From: CBDIDH01 sp965277595
GTDB lineage: Bacteria > Planctomycetota > Planctomycetia > Isosphaerales > Isosphaeraceae
NCBI GenBank assembly: GCA_965277595.1
Contig: CBDIDH010000001.1
Coordinates: 992,001-1,056,000 of the forward strand
Direction: 5' to 3'
Length of the DNA: 64,000 bases
A program made the position numbers and the translations under genes. The notes beneath the pieces were generated by a model. That model did not search any database and was not told where the DNA came from. It saw only the letters and a program-made list of their open reading frames with translations. Positions 56,145-64,000 of this stretch are shown in pieces; the first letter of the stretch is position 1; the number at the start of each line of letters is the position of its first letter.

Positions 56145-57101
56145 ATGCAGCTTGAATCCCTGAAAATTTTTTGCGACGTAGTGCGCTGGGCGAGCTTCTC
56201 GCGGGGGGCGTCGGAGAATGGGATTTCCCAGTCTTCGGCGAGCCAGGCGGTGCATCAGTTGGAGTTGCGTCTTGGGGTGAAGCTGATCGATCGATCAAAG
56301 CGCCCGCTCGTGCCGACGTCTCATGGCAAGGTTTATTATGAGGGGTGCAAGGATCTGGTCGGCCGGTATCTGGAGGTGGAAAGCCGCGTCAAGGCGCTCG
56401 AAGACGCCAGCAACGTGGTGGGAACGGTGGGCGTGGCCTCGATTTATTCGGTCGGGCTTCATCAACTGAGCCGGTTTGTCCAGACCTTTGGCAAGCTTTA
56501 CCCGGGGGCGCATGTCCGCCTTGAATATCTGCACCCGACGCGCGTCGTGGAAAGTGTCGCGGGAGGTTCGGTGGAGCTGGGCCTGATTTCCTGTCCGAAA
56601 CGTTGGCCGGAGCTTTCGGTCATCCCCTGGCGAGATGAGGAGATGGTGCTGGCGGTTCATCCGTCGCACCGATTCGCGGGGCGGGGGTCGGTGGATGTTC
56701 GCGAGCTTGATGGGGAGACCTTCGTCAGTTACGACGCCGACCTCTCGATTCGCAAGACGCTGGACCGGACGCTGAGGCATTACGAGGTCTCGGTCACGGT
56801 CGCTCTGGAGTTTGACAACATTGAGAACATCAAGCGGGCCGTGGAAATTCCTGCCGGTGTGGCGATCTTGCCCGAGCCGACCTTGACGCGCGAGGTTGAG
56901 TCGGGAGCGATCGTTTCGGTCCGGATCGACGGTCAGGACCCGAATCATCCCTTTAGCCGACCGCTGGCGATCATTCATCGCCGGAACCAGCAACTCAGTC
57001 TGACGGCGGCCCGCTTCCTGAAACTTCTGACCGAGGAGGGCGCGGCAAATCCCGCCCTGGCTGTCGCCGTCCCTGGCGGGGGCGGCCGGGCGAAGCCTTG
57101 A
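56145..57101 (+). CDS. LysR family transcriptional regulator
   Basis: 318 residues. The N-terminal winged helix is typical: LKIFCDVVRWASFSRGASEN, SQSSASQAVHQLELRLGVKL and IDRSKRPLVPTSHGKVYYEG. A linker helix and the two-lobed effector domain follow (VGTVGVASIYSVGLHQLSRF, HVRLEYLHPTRVVESVAGGS, VELGLISCPKRWPELSVIPW, EMVLAVHPSHRFAGRGSVDV). LysR proteins activate or repress nearby genes in response to a small ligand. The gene lies 201 bp upstream of gltB on the same strand, so control of glutamate synthase, as GltC does in Bacillus, is a natural guess but unproven. The overall shape is closest to CysB/CbbR-like regulators. Confidence 0.92.
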   Translation: MQLESLKIFCDVVRWASFSRGASENGISQSSASQAVHQLELRLGVKLIDRSKRPLVPTSHGKVYYEGCKDLVGRYLEVESRVKALEDASNVVGTVGVASIYSVGLHQLSRFVQTFGKLYPGAHVRLEYLHPTRVVESVAGGSVELGLISCPKRWPELSVIPWRDEEMVLAVHPSHRFAGRGSVDVRELDGETFVSYDADLSIRKTLDRTLRHYEVSVTVALEFDNIENIKRAVEIPAGVAILPEPTLTREVESGAIVSVRIDGQDPNHPFSRPLAIIHRRNQQLSLTAARFLKLLTEEGAANPALAVAVPGGGGRAKP

Positions 57102-57196
57102 GTGCAAAGGCGCCCGACCGCCCAGGCACTCATTTCAAGGGCCTTTGAAACGGCGCTCCCCCCGCGTCGCGTTGGCCCAACCGGCGATAACCAGCG

Positions 57197-57287
57197 GGCC
57201 AAGGGCGGGAATCCACGCGGATTGGCCGAAAGACGACAAAAAGAGCGACGCCAACACGTCTAACCATCGAGCACGGGACAACCCGTG
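57197..57287 (+). promoter_or_regulatory. Structured leader upstream of gltB
   Basis: Two hairpins can be drawn. AATCC (57210-57214) pairs with GGATT (57219-57223) around ACGC, within flanking GGCC (57197-57200, 57224-57227). CACGGG (57272-57277) pairs with CCCGTG (57282-57287) around ACAA, ending 3 bp before the GGGGG ribosome-binding site of gltB. They could affect translation of gltB; no known riboswitch class is recognised. Confidence 0.35.
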
Positions 57288-57302
57288 ACAGGGGGATATC
57301 CG

Positions 57303-60300
57303 ATGAGTTCAGGTCTGCCGCGGCCCCAGGGGCTCTATGACCCCCAGAACGAGCACGATAGCTGTGGCGTCGGCTTCGTTGTCGACCTCAAGGGACGCAA
57401 GTCGCACCAGATGGTTGTCAACGGCATCACCGCGCTGATCAACCTGAACCACCGCGGCGCCTGTGGTTGCGAGAACAACTCGGGCGACGGCGCGGGTATC
57501 CTCATTCAGATTCCCCACGACTTTCTCAAAGCCCGATGCGCCGAGGTCGGAATTGACCTGCCCGAGCCCGGCCGCTACGGCATCGGCGCTCTCTTCGCCG
57601 CGCCCGATCCGGTTCAACGCGACTACGGCACCGCCCTGTTTGAGCGGATCGTCGCCGAGGAGGGTCAGACCTTCCTGGGCTGGCGCCCCTTGAAGACCGA
57701 CAACTCGATGATCGGCGAGACCGCCAAGGCCGTCGAGCCGGTCATGCTGCACGCTGTCGTCGGTCGCGGGACAGGTTATGCCGAGGTGGATGAGGATCGG
57801 TTCGAACGCAAGCTTTACGTCATCCGCAAGCGGTTCGAGAAGGAGATTGAAAGCTCCGGGCTCGACGATCACACCTTTTTCTACTTCGCCAGCCTCTCCT
57901 GCCAGACGGTCGTTTACAAAGGGATGCTCACCCCCGACCAGGTCCCGCAGTATTTCGCGGATGACCTCGGCGACGAGCGACTCACCAGCGCGCTCTGTCT
58001 CTTTCACTCGCGCTTCAGCACGAACACGTTTCCAAGCTGGGAGCTGGCGCATCCCTATCGGATGATCTCGCACAACGGTGAGATCAACACCCTGCGCGGT
58101 AACATTAACTGGATGCGCGCCCGCCAGTCTCTCTTCGCGTCCGACCTTTATGACGAAGGGGACGTCGAGAAGCTCTTGCCGATCATCCGCGAGGGGCTGA
58201 GCGACACGGCCTGCCTGGATAACGCCGTCGAGCTGCTCGTCAAGAGCGGCTACAGCCTGCCGCACGCGATGATGATGCTCGTGCCCGAAGCCTGGGAAAA
58301 TCATGAGACGATGTCGCAGGCGAAAAAGGATTTTTACGCCTACCACGCCTGCCTGATGGAGCCCTGGGACGGTCCCGCCTCGATCGGATTCACCGACGGC
58401 AAGAGCATCGGCGCCGTGCTTGACCGCAACGGCTTGCGGCCGAGCCGGTTCGTGGTCACGAAGGACGGCCTGGCGGTGATGGCCTCGGAGGTCGGCTGCC
58501 TCAACATCGCGCCCGAAGACGTGGTCTCGAAGGGGCGGCTGGAACCGGGCAAGATGTTCCTGGTGGACCTCGTCGAAGGTCGGGTCGTCGACGACGAGGA
58601 GTTGAAGCACCGGATCGCCACGGCGAAGCCTTATGGCAAGTACCTGCGCGACTATCTCGTTCCGCTCGCCGAACTTCCCCCGGCCAACGCGGCCGAGCCG
58701 ATCGAGGGGGATACCCTGCTGCACCGTCAGCAGGCCTTTGGCTACACCCTGGAAGACATCAAGTACATCCTCGGCCCGATGAGCAATAACGGCGAGGAAG
58801 CGCTGGGATCAATGGGGACGGACACGCCGCTCGCCGTTCTCTCCGACCGCGCCCAGCCGCTCTTTAATTACTTCCAGCAACTTTTCGCGCAGGTCACCAA
58901 CCCGCCGCTCGACGCGATCCGCGAGGAACTCGTCACGTCGGTTCTCACCGGTGCCGGGGGCGAAAGCAATCTGCTCGCGCCGATGCCCGAGAGTGCCCGG
59001 CAGGTCGGTCTCGACATGCCGATCCTCGACAACGACCAGCTTGCCCGGCTCAAGCATCTCGACGGCTATCGCGGATTCAAGGCGGTTACTCTGCCCATCC
59101 TCTTCCCCGTCGCCGACGGCGCCAAGGGGCTTGAAGCGGCGCTGGAAGAACTCTTCGCAGGGGCATCGAAGGCGATCGACGAGGGGGCGAACCTTCTGGT
59201 TCTCTCCGACCGCGGCGTGAGTGCCACAATGGCGCCGATTCCTTCGCTGCTGGCGACGGCGGGGGTTCACCACCACCTCGTCCGCAATGGCGTCCGGTCG
59301 CGCGCCGGGCTGATCGTCGAGTGTGGCGACGCTCGCGAGAATCATCACTTCGCGCTTCTGCTGGGCTATGGCGCGGGGACGATCAACCCGTACGTCGCCT
59401 TCGAGACGCTCGATGAGATGATCCGCCAGGGGTGGATCAAGGCCGAGATCGACCACGCCGAGGCGGTGTATCGTTACCGGAAGGCGATCAAGAAGGGGGT
59501 CGTCAAGGTGATGTCCAAGATGGGCATCAGCACGATCCAGAGCTACCGAGGTGCCCAGATCTTCGAAGCGATCGGGTTGAACAAGGCGTTCATCGACAAG
59601 TATTTCGAGAAGACCGCCTCGCGGATCGGCGGGGTCGGAATCGAGGAGATCGCCGCCGAGACGCTCACGCACCATGCCCGCGCCTATGCCGACCGAGAGG
59701 CCGGGCCGGCTCTGCTCGAAGAGGGGGGCCAGTACCAGTGGCGCCGCGAGGGGGAATATCACCTCTTCAACCCGGAGACGGTCTTCAAGCTGCAACACGC
59801 CACCCAGGCTGGTCGTTACGACGTCTTCAAGAAGTACACGAAGCTCGTCGATGAGCAGAACGAGCGGCTCTGCACCCTTCGCGGCCTCTTCGCCTTCAAG
59901 ACCGATGCGGCGAAGGCGATCCCGATCGAGGAGGTCGAGCCGGTCGAGGCGATCGTCAAGCGGTTCGCCACCGGGGCGATGTCGTACGGGTCGATCAGCG
60001 GCGAGGCGCATGAGACCCTGGCGATCGCGATGAACCGGATCGGCGGCAAGAGCAACACGGGCGAAGGGGGCGAAGACCCCGCCCGGTTCAAGCGCATGCC
60101 CAACGGCGATAGCAAGCGAAGCGCGATCAAGCAGGTCGCCTCGGGCCGGTTCGGAGTGACAAGCCATTACCTTGTCAACGCCGACGAGATTCAGATCAAG
60201 ATGGCTCAGGGCGCCAAGCCCGGCGAAGGGGGGCAACTCCCCGGCCACAAGGTTTATCCCTGGATCGCCAAGGTCCGCCATTCGACGACCGGCGTCGGCC

Positions 60301-61880
60301 TGATTAGCCCGCCGCCGCACCACGACATTTACTCGATCGAAGACCTCGCCCAGTTGATCCACGACCTCAAGAATGCGAATCCGAGAGCGCGGATCAACGT
60401 CAAGCTCGTGGCCGAGGTTGGTGTCGGTACCGTCGCCGCGGGCGTGGCCAAGGCGCATAGCGACGTCGTCCTGATCGCGGGCCACGACGGGGGGACCGGC
60501 GCCAGCCCCTTGACCTCTCTGAAGCACGCCGGGATTCCCTGGGAACTTGGCCTCGCCGAGACGCAGCAGACGCTCGTTCTGAACCGGCTCCGCGACCGGA
60601 TCGTCGTTCAGGCCGACGGCCAGATGAAGACCGGCCGCGACGTCGCCATCGCCGCCCTTCTCGGCGCTGAGGAGTTCGGCTTCGCGACCGCTCCGCTGGT
60701 GGTCATGGGCTGCGTGATGATGCGGGTCTGCCACCTCGACACCTGCCCCGTCGGAATCGCGACGCAGAACCCGAAACTCCGCGAGAAGTTCGCCGGCAAG
60801 GCCGAGCACGTCGTCAACTTCTTCAAGTTCATCGCCGAGGAACTCCGCGAGATCATGGCGATGCTCGGCTTCCGGACCATTGACGAGATGGTCGGTCGCA
60901 GCGACCTGCTCGACATGAAGCGCGCTGTCAGCCATTACAAGGCGAAAGGGCTCGACTTCTCGAAGATCTTCTTCCGGCCCGAGGTCCTCGAGGGTTCGGC
61001 CGCTCGCAAGATCCAGGACCAGGACCACGGCCTCGACAAGGCTCTTGACCAGGAGTTGCTGCCGCGGGCCGTCCCGGCGCTCGATCGGGGTGAGGCCGTT
61101 GAGTTCGAGTCGCCAATCCGCAACGTCAATCGAACCGTCGGGACGATCCTCGGCAGTGAGTTGACCCGGAAGCATGGCGCCTCGGGTCTCCCCGACGACA
61201 CGATCAAGATCAAGTTCACCGGGTCCGCCGGTCAGAGCTTTGGCGCCTTCGTGCCGAGGGGAATGACGCTCACGCTTGAAGGAGACGCCAACGACTACGT
61301 CGGCAAGGGCCTTTCCGGCGGCAAGATCATCATCTACCCCGACAAGGTCTCGACGTTTGTCCCTGAAGACAATGTGATCATCGGCAACGTCGCCCTCTAT
61401 GGGGCGACCTCCGGCCGGGCCTTCTTCCGAGGTCGCGGCGGCGAACGCTTCTGCGTGCGGAACAGCGGCGCCCTGGCGGTTGTCGAGGGCCTGGGCGACC
61501 ACGGTTGCGAGTACATGACCGGCGGCGTCGCCGTCGTGATTGGCTCGACCGGCCGGAACTTCGCGGCGGGGATGAGCGGAGGCGCTGCCTTCATCTTCGA
61601 CGAGACAGGCGATTTCCCGTCGCGTTGCAACCTCGAAATGGTCGACATCGAACCGCTCCGCGAGTCGGAAGACATCGAGCAGGTCCGCGACCTTTTGATC
61701 CAGCACGCCGGTTACACGGGCAGTACCGTCGCCGCGCGGATTCTTGGAGATTGGGACTGGTCCGTCTCGAAGTTCGTCAAGGTGATGCCTGTCGATTACC
61801 GACGCGTCCTTGAAGAACAGAAGAAACAGGCCGCCGAGGCCGCGCGACGCGATGAGGTCGCGGCCTCCTCGCGGAGTTAA
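57303..61880 (+). CDS. gltB: Glutamate synthase (NADPH) large subunit
   Basis: 1525 residues, normal for bacterial GltB. It makes glutamate from glutamine and 2-oxoglutarate with GltD. The N-terminal class II amidotransferase begins DSCGVGFVVDLKG; Cys21 is the predicted nucleophile after removal of a propeptide. FHSRFSTNTFPSWELAHPYR and NGEINTLRGNINWMRARQ are the conserved glutaminase motifs. The FMN-binding synthase domain includes GEGGEDPARFKRMPNGDSKR, IKQVASGRFGVTSHYLVNAD and GHDGGTGASPLTSLKHAG. The 3Fe-4S cluster is CHLDTCPVGIATQNPKLR with the preceding CVMMRVC. The C-terminal GXGXG beta-helix region is present (GGRAFFRG-like repeats, here GATSGRAFFRGRGGERF). The ATG at 57303 follows AGGGGGA. 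gltD follows 177 bp downstream. Confidence 0.97.
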   Translation: MSSGLPRPQGLYDPQNEHDSCGVGFVVDLKGRKSHQMVVNGITALINLNHRGACGCENNSGDGAGILIQIPHDFLKARCAEVGIDLPEPGRYGIGALFAAPDPVQRDYGTALFERIVAEEGQTFLGWRPLKTDNSMIGETAKAVEPVMLHAVVGRGTGYAEVDEDRFERKLYVIRKRFEKEIESSGLDDHTFFYFASLSCQTVVYKGMLTPDQVPQYFADDLGDERLTSALCLFHSRFSTNTFPSWELAHPYRMISHNGEINTLRGNINWMRARQSLFASDLYDEGDVEKLLPIIREGLSDTACLDNAVELLVKSGYSLPHAMMMLVPEAWENHETMSQAKKDFYAYHACLMEPWDGPASIGFTDGKSIGAVLDRNGLRPSRFVVTKDGLAVMASEVGCLNIAPEDVVSKGRLEPGKMFLVDLVEGRVVDDEELKHRIATAKPYGKYLRDYLVPLAELPPANAAEPIEGDTLLHRQQAFGYTLEDIKYILGPMSNNGEEALGSMGTDTPLAVLSDRAQPLFNYFQQLFAQVTNPPLDAIREELVTSVLTGAGGESNLLAPMPESARQVGLDMPILDNDQLARLKHLDGYRGFKAVTLPILFPVADGAKGLEAALEELFAGASKAIDEGANLLVLSDRGVSATMAPIPSLLATAGVHHHLVRNGVRSRAGLIVECGDARENHHFALLLGYGAGTINPYVAFETLDEMIRQGWIKAEIDHAEAVYRYRKAIKKGVVKVMSKMGISTIQSYRGAQIFEAIGLNKAFIDKYFEKTASRIGGVGIEEIAAETLTHHARAYADREAGPALLEEGGQYQWRREGEYHLFNPETVFKLQHATQAGRYDVFKKYTKLVDEQNERLCTLRGLFAFKTDAAKAIPIEEVEPVEAIVKRFATGAMSYGSISGEAHETLAIAMNRIGGKSNTGEGGEDPARFKRMPNGDSKRSAIKQVASGRFGVTSHYLVNADEIQIKMAQGAKPGEGGQLPGHKVYPWIAKVRHSTTGVGLISPPPHHDIYSIEDLAQLIHDLKNANPRARINVKLVAEVGVGTVAAGVAKAHSDVVLIAGHDGGTGASPLTSLKHAGIPWELGLAETQQTLVLNRLRDRIVVQADGQMKTGRDVAIAALLGAEEFGFATAPLVVMGCVMMRVCHLDTCPVGIATQNPKLREKFAGKAEHVVNFFKFIAEELREIMAMLGFRTIDEMVGRSDLLDMKRAVSHYKAKGLDFSKIFFRPEVLEGSAARKIQDQDHGLDKALDQELLPRAVPALDRGEAVEFESPIRNVNRTVGTILGSELTRKHGASGLPDDTIKIKFTGSAGQSFGAFVPRGMTLTLEGDANDYVGKGLSGGKIIIYPDKVSTFVPEDNVIIGNVALYGATSGRAFFRGRGGERFCVRNSGALAVVEGLGDHGCEYMTGGVAVVIGSTGRNFAAGMSGGAAFIFDETGDFPSRCNLEMVDIEPLRESEDIEQVRDLLIQHAGYTGSTVAARILGDWDWSVSKFVKVMPVDYRRVLEEQKKQAAEAARRDEVAASSRS

Positions 61881-62057
61881 TATCGACGATGAGATGAGAT
61901 GAGATCAGCCTGGGGTTTCCTCACGAAGCCCCAGACGATCCGTCCTGTTCGCACCAAGCAGGTTTCTCCTGGTTATCTCCGGTTCGTAGTTTCCGCTCTG
62001 CTTGATTCATCCGACCCGCCCGACTTCGCGGACGCGTTTTTTGGAGTTCTTGACGTC

Positions 62058-63530
62058 ATGGGCAAGCCGACCGGATTCATGGAAATTCCCCGCGAGACGC
62101 CGACCCGGCGGCCGATCCCGGAGCGGGTCAACGACTACCTTGAGGTCTACAACCCCTTCCCGGTGGAGAAGCTTCGCGCTCAAGGAGCGCGTTGCATGGA
62201 CTGCGGGATTCCGTTCTGTCATCAAGGGTGCCCGCTCGGGAACCTGATCCCCGACTGGAACGACCTGGTCTTCCGCGATCAGTGGCGCGCGGCGATCGAC
62301 CGCCTGCACGCCACGAATAATTTTCCCGAGTTCACCGGCACGCTCTGCCCCGCCCCGTGTGAGGCGTCGTGCGTTTTGGGGATCAACAACGATCCGGTCA
62401 CGATCAAACAGGTCGAACTCTCGATCGTTGAACGTGCCTGGGACGAGGGCTGGATTGTCCCGCAACCGCCGAAGGTGAAGACGGGCAAGACCGTCGCGGT
62501 CATCGGATCAGGCCCCGCCGGACTCGCCGCGGCGCAGCAACTGGCTCGGGCCGGTCATGACGTCACCGTCTTCGAACGCGCCGATCGGATCGGTGGTCTT
62601 CTCCGGTATGGCATCCCCGATTTCAAGATGGAGAAGAAGCGGCTGGATCGCCGGATCGAGCAGATGGAAGCCGAAGGGGTCGTCTTCAAGGCAGGTGTGA
62701 ATGTCGGCGTCGATATCAAGGCCGACGAGATCCTTGAGACGTTTGATGCCGTCTGCCTTTGCGGAGGCGCCACCCTGCCACGCGACATTCCGATCCCCGG
62801 GCGTGACCTGAAGGGGATCTTCTTCGCGATGGACTACCTGCCGAGCCAGAACAAGCGCGTGGCCGGCGACACCGTCACCGAAGAGGTTTTTCCCTCGGCC
62901 GAAGGCAAGAACGTGATCATCATCGGCGGCGGCGACACCGGGGCCGACTGCCTCGGAACGGTGCATCGCCATCGATGCGCCAGCGTTCACCAGTTTGAGA
63001 TCGTTCCCCGACCCCCCGAGTCTCGAACGCCGACGAATCCCTGGCCGCAGTGGTCGAACGTCTTCCGCGTCTCCTCCGCGCACGAGGAAGGGGGCGTTCG
63101 AGAGTATGCGATCAACACCAAGCAGTTCCACGGCGAGGCCGGTCAGGTCACCGCGCTTGAGACCGTCCGGGTCGAGATGAAGGTCGAGAACGGCCGACCC
63201 AAATTCGTTGAAATTCCGGGGTCGGAAAAGGTTTTTCCCGCCGACCTCGTCCTGCTGGCGATGGGATTCGCCGGTCCCGAGAAGAAGGGAATGCTCGAAC
63301 AGTTCGGCGTCGCGCTCGACGCGATGGGCAACGTGGCGTCAGACACCGATCGCAGGACGAATGTGGACAAGGTCTTCACCGCGGGCGACATGACGCGCGG
63401 GCAGAGCCTGATCGTCTGGGCGATTGCCGAGGGTCGGCACGCGGCGCAGGCGATCGACGTCTTCCTGATGGGCGAGTCCGACCTGCCGAGGCCGCTTGAC
63501 TTTGGCAATCACCTTCGGCCGTTCGGTTGA
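62058..63530 (+). CDS. gltD: Glutamate synthase (NADPH) small subunit
   Basis: 490 residues. GltD takes electrons from NADPH through FAD and 4Fe-4S clusters to GltB. The N-terminal cluster region shows CMDCGIPFCHQGCPLGN and CPAPCEASCVLG; the FAD-binding site is VIGSGPAGLAAAQQLARAG; the NADPH site is IIIGGGDTGADCLGTVHRH; the C-terminal FAD contact is VFTAGDMTRGQSLIVWAI. The frame is open to 61899, but the start at 62058 (MGKPTGFMEIPRETP) matches known GltD N-termini and has GGAG 11 nt upstream. The gap to gltB holds a short (GATGA)3 run at 61888. Probably co-transcribed with gltB. Confidence 0.97.
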   Translation: MGKPTGFMEIPRETPTRRPIPERVNDYLEVYNPFPVEKLRAQGARCMDCGIPFCHQGCPLGNLIPDWNDLVFRDQWRAAIDRLHATNNFPEFTGTLCPAPCEASCVLGINNDPVTIKQVELSIVERAWDEGWIVPQPPKVKTGKTVAVIGSGPAGLAAAQQLARAGHDVTVFERADRIGGLLRYGIPDFKMEKKRLDRRIEQMEAEGVVFKAGVNVGVDIKADEILETFDAVCLCGGATLPRDIPIPGRDLKGIFFAMDYLPSQNKRVAGDTVTEEVFPSAEGKNVIIIGGGDTGADCLGTVHRHRCASVHQFEIVPRPPESRTPTNPWPQWSNVFRVSSAHEEGGVREYAINTKQFHGEAGQVTALETVRVEMKVENGRPKFVEIPGSEKVFPADLVLLAMGFAGPEKKGMLEQFGVALDAMGNVASDTDRRTNVDKVFTAGDMTRGQSLIVWAIAEGRHAAQAIDVFLMGESDLPRPLDFGNHLRPFG

Positions 63531-63546
63531 GTGCGCCAACAAGAAC

Positions 63547-64000
63547 TCAGTCAAACTGCCTGGGCCGGGGCGGAGGGGGCGGGGGGACGTCGGACTCGGG
63601 AACGAGGCCGCGTCCCTGGCGGAACTGAAACCGGAAGGTCTGAACGCCACCCTGACCGCGAAAGACCTGCGCCTGGGCGAGGTCCTCGTCACCCTTGCCG
63701 CCATTTTCGGGAAACCGGGGGAGTCGGCCGAAACCTTCGGGGAGATTGGCCATCGGTAGGGGCGGGGGCGGAACGAAGTTCGGGCCGCCGTCGTTGAGGA
63801 AGCGACGATGCATCGCCTCCATCTCCCTGCGCTGCATCTCGGCCAGGGCGGCCATCTGGCGGCGGATCTGTTCGGCCTGGGCGCGGAACATCTTTTCCAC
63901 CTGATCGGGCGCGCCCTGACCTCCCCGGAACCTGGGATTGAGCCTCCGGCTTAGACGCGCGGCGCGTTCGCGCTCGACGGCGGATTCGTCGAGCTTGCGG
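63547..64000 (-). CDS. Met/Gln/Arg-rich, Pro-tailed protein (partial, N-terminus beyond right edge)
   Basis: The frame is open to the right edge, so the gene starts outside the window; the GTG at 63900 is internal. The visible part reads RKLDESAVERERAARLSRRL, then a helical stretch EQIRRQMAALAEMQRREMEA, a Pro-rich linker (FVPPPPLPMANLP), and a tail ending DVPPPPPPRPRQFD. It looks like a coiled-coil or periplasmic scaffold segment with low-complexity ends. No family can be named from this fragment. It is convergent with gltD, 16 bp apart. Confidence 0.7.
   Translation of the reverse strand, partial: RKLDESAVERERAARLSRRLNPRFRGGQGAPDQVEKMFRAQAEQIRRQMAALAEMQRREMEAMHRRFLNDGGPNFVPPPPLPMANLPEGFGRLPRFPENGGKGDEDLAQAQVFRGQGGVQTFRFQFRQGRGLVPESDVPPPPPPRPRQFD

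Noticed and set aside
58809..61706. Minus-strand frame of 965 codons over gltB
   Set aside because: Shadow of a clearly conserved GltB.
61888..61905. (GATGA)3 run between gltB and gltD as a regulatory repeat
   Set aside because: Only three copies, no structure and no symmetry; too little to support a role.

Overview
The window is high-GC, gene-dense bacterial chromosome. The gene content points to the phylum Planctomycetota, most likely the family Isosphaeraceae. It has DUF1559 prepilin-like proteins, a PVC-type haem-binding CxxCH protein, a DUF1549/DUF1553 (PSD1) gene paired with a DUF1501 gene, DUF362, several secreted Gfo/Idh/MocA-type or uncharacterised proteins with signal peptides, and frequent GTG/TTG starts. 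The family assignment is inferred from gene content; no rRNA is present to confirm it.

Layout. 1-865 (-): a small lipoprotein, then a DUF1559 protein cut by the window edge. 1520-11022 (+): two very large soluble hybrid histidine kinases, the first with an array of HAMP repeats of 92 residues each. 11219-12738 (+): a secreted Gfo/Idh/MocA protein and a STAS-domain protein. 12897-17180 (+): a GntR regulator, an ABC ATPase and an ABC permease fused to a large extra domain, overlapping by 4 bp at each junction behind a recognisable promoter. 17252-18312 (+): a tight array of five tRNA genes (Ala, Ser, His, Trp, Cys) split by an HNH endonuclease gene. 18384-26852 (-): DUF362, a CzcA-type RND pump with a small secreted protein, a repeat-filled non-coding stretch, a small membrane protein and glgX. 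27640-28681 (+): a probable frameshifted small gene and a PepSY-associated membrane protein. 28693-40413 (-): exported planctomycete proteins (PVC-type cytochrome, DUF1559, an orphan solute-binding protein, the PSD1/DUF1501 pair) and a VanZ protein. 40565-48673: a CusA/CusB-type efflux system with a Cys-rich secreted protein, diverging from a TolC/CusC-type outer-membrane lipoprotein. 48821-55835: an exported hypothetical protein, a second Gfo/Idh/MocA protein, a zinc-ribbon membrane protein, an M14 peptidase and a YflT-like stress protein. 56145-63530 (+): a LysR regulator followed by gltB and gltD, the two subunits of NADPH glutamate synthase. A partial Met/Gln-rich protein enters from the right edge on the minus strand.

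The most unusual feature is a family of interspersed non-coding elements built from 7-bp units. At least ten intergenic loci carry heptamer arrays (GGTCATT, GGACCAA, TGCCCTC, TGTCCTC or TTTTCCC types). Most are arranged as two arms of complementary heptads around a short loop, so they would fold into long hairpins. Three copies are also bounded by inverted repeats of about 20-25 bp. The two best copies (27201-27322 and 51782-51887) appear identical by eye apart from one heptad on each arm, so the change is matched on both sides of the hairpin. One copy supplies the stop codon of the cusA gene, and several create false N-terminal extensions of neighbouring genes. No transposase or reverse transcriptase accompanies them here.

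All calls were made by eye from the sequence and its translation. No database search, tRNA scan or fold calculation was run.
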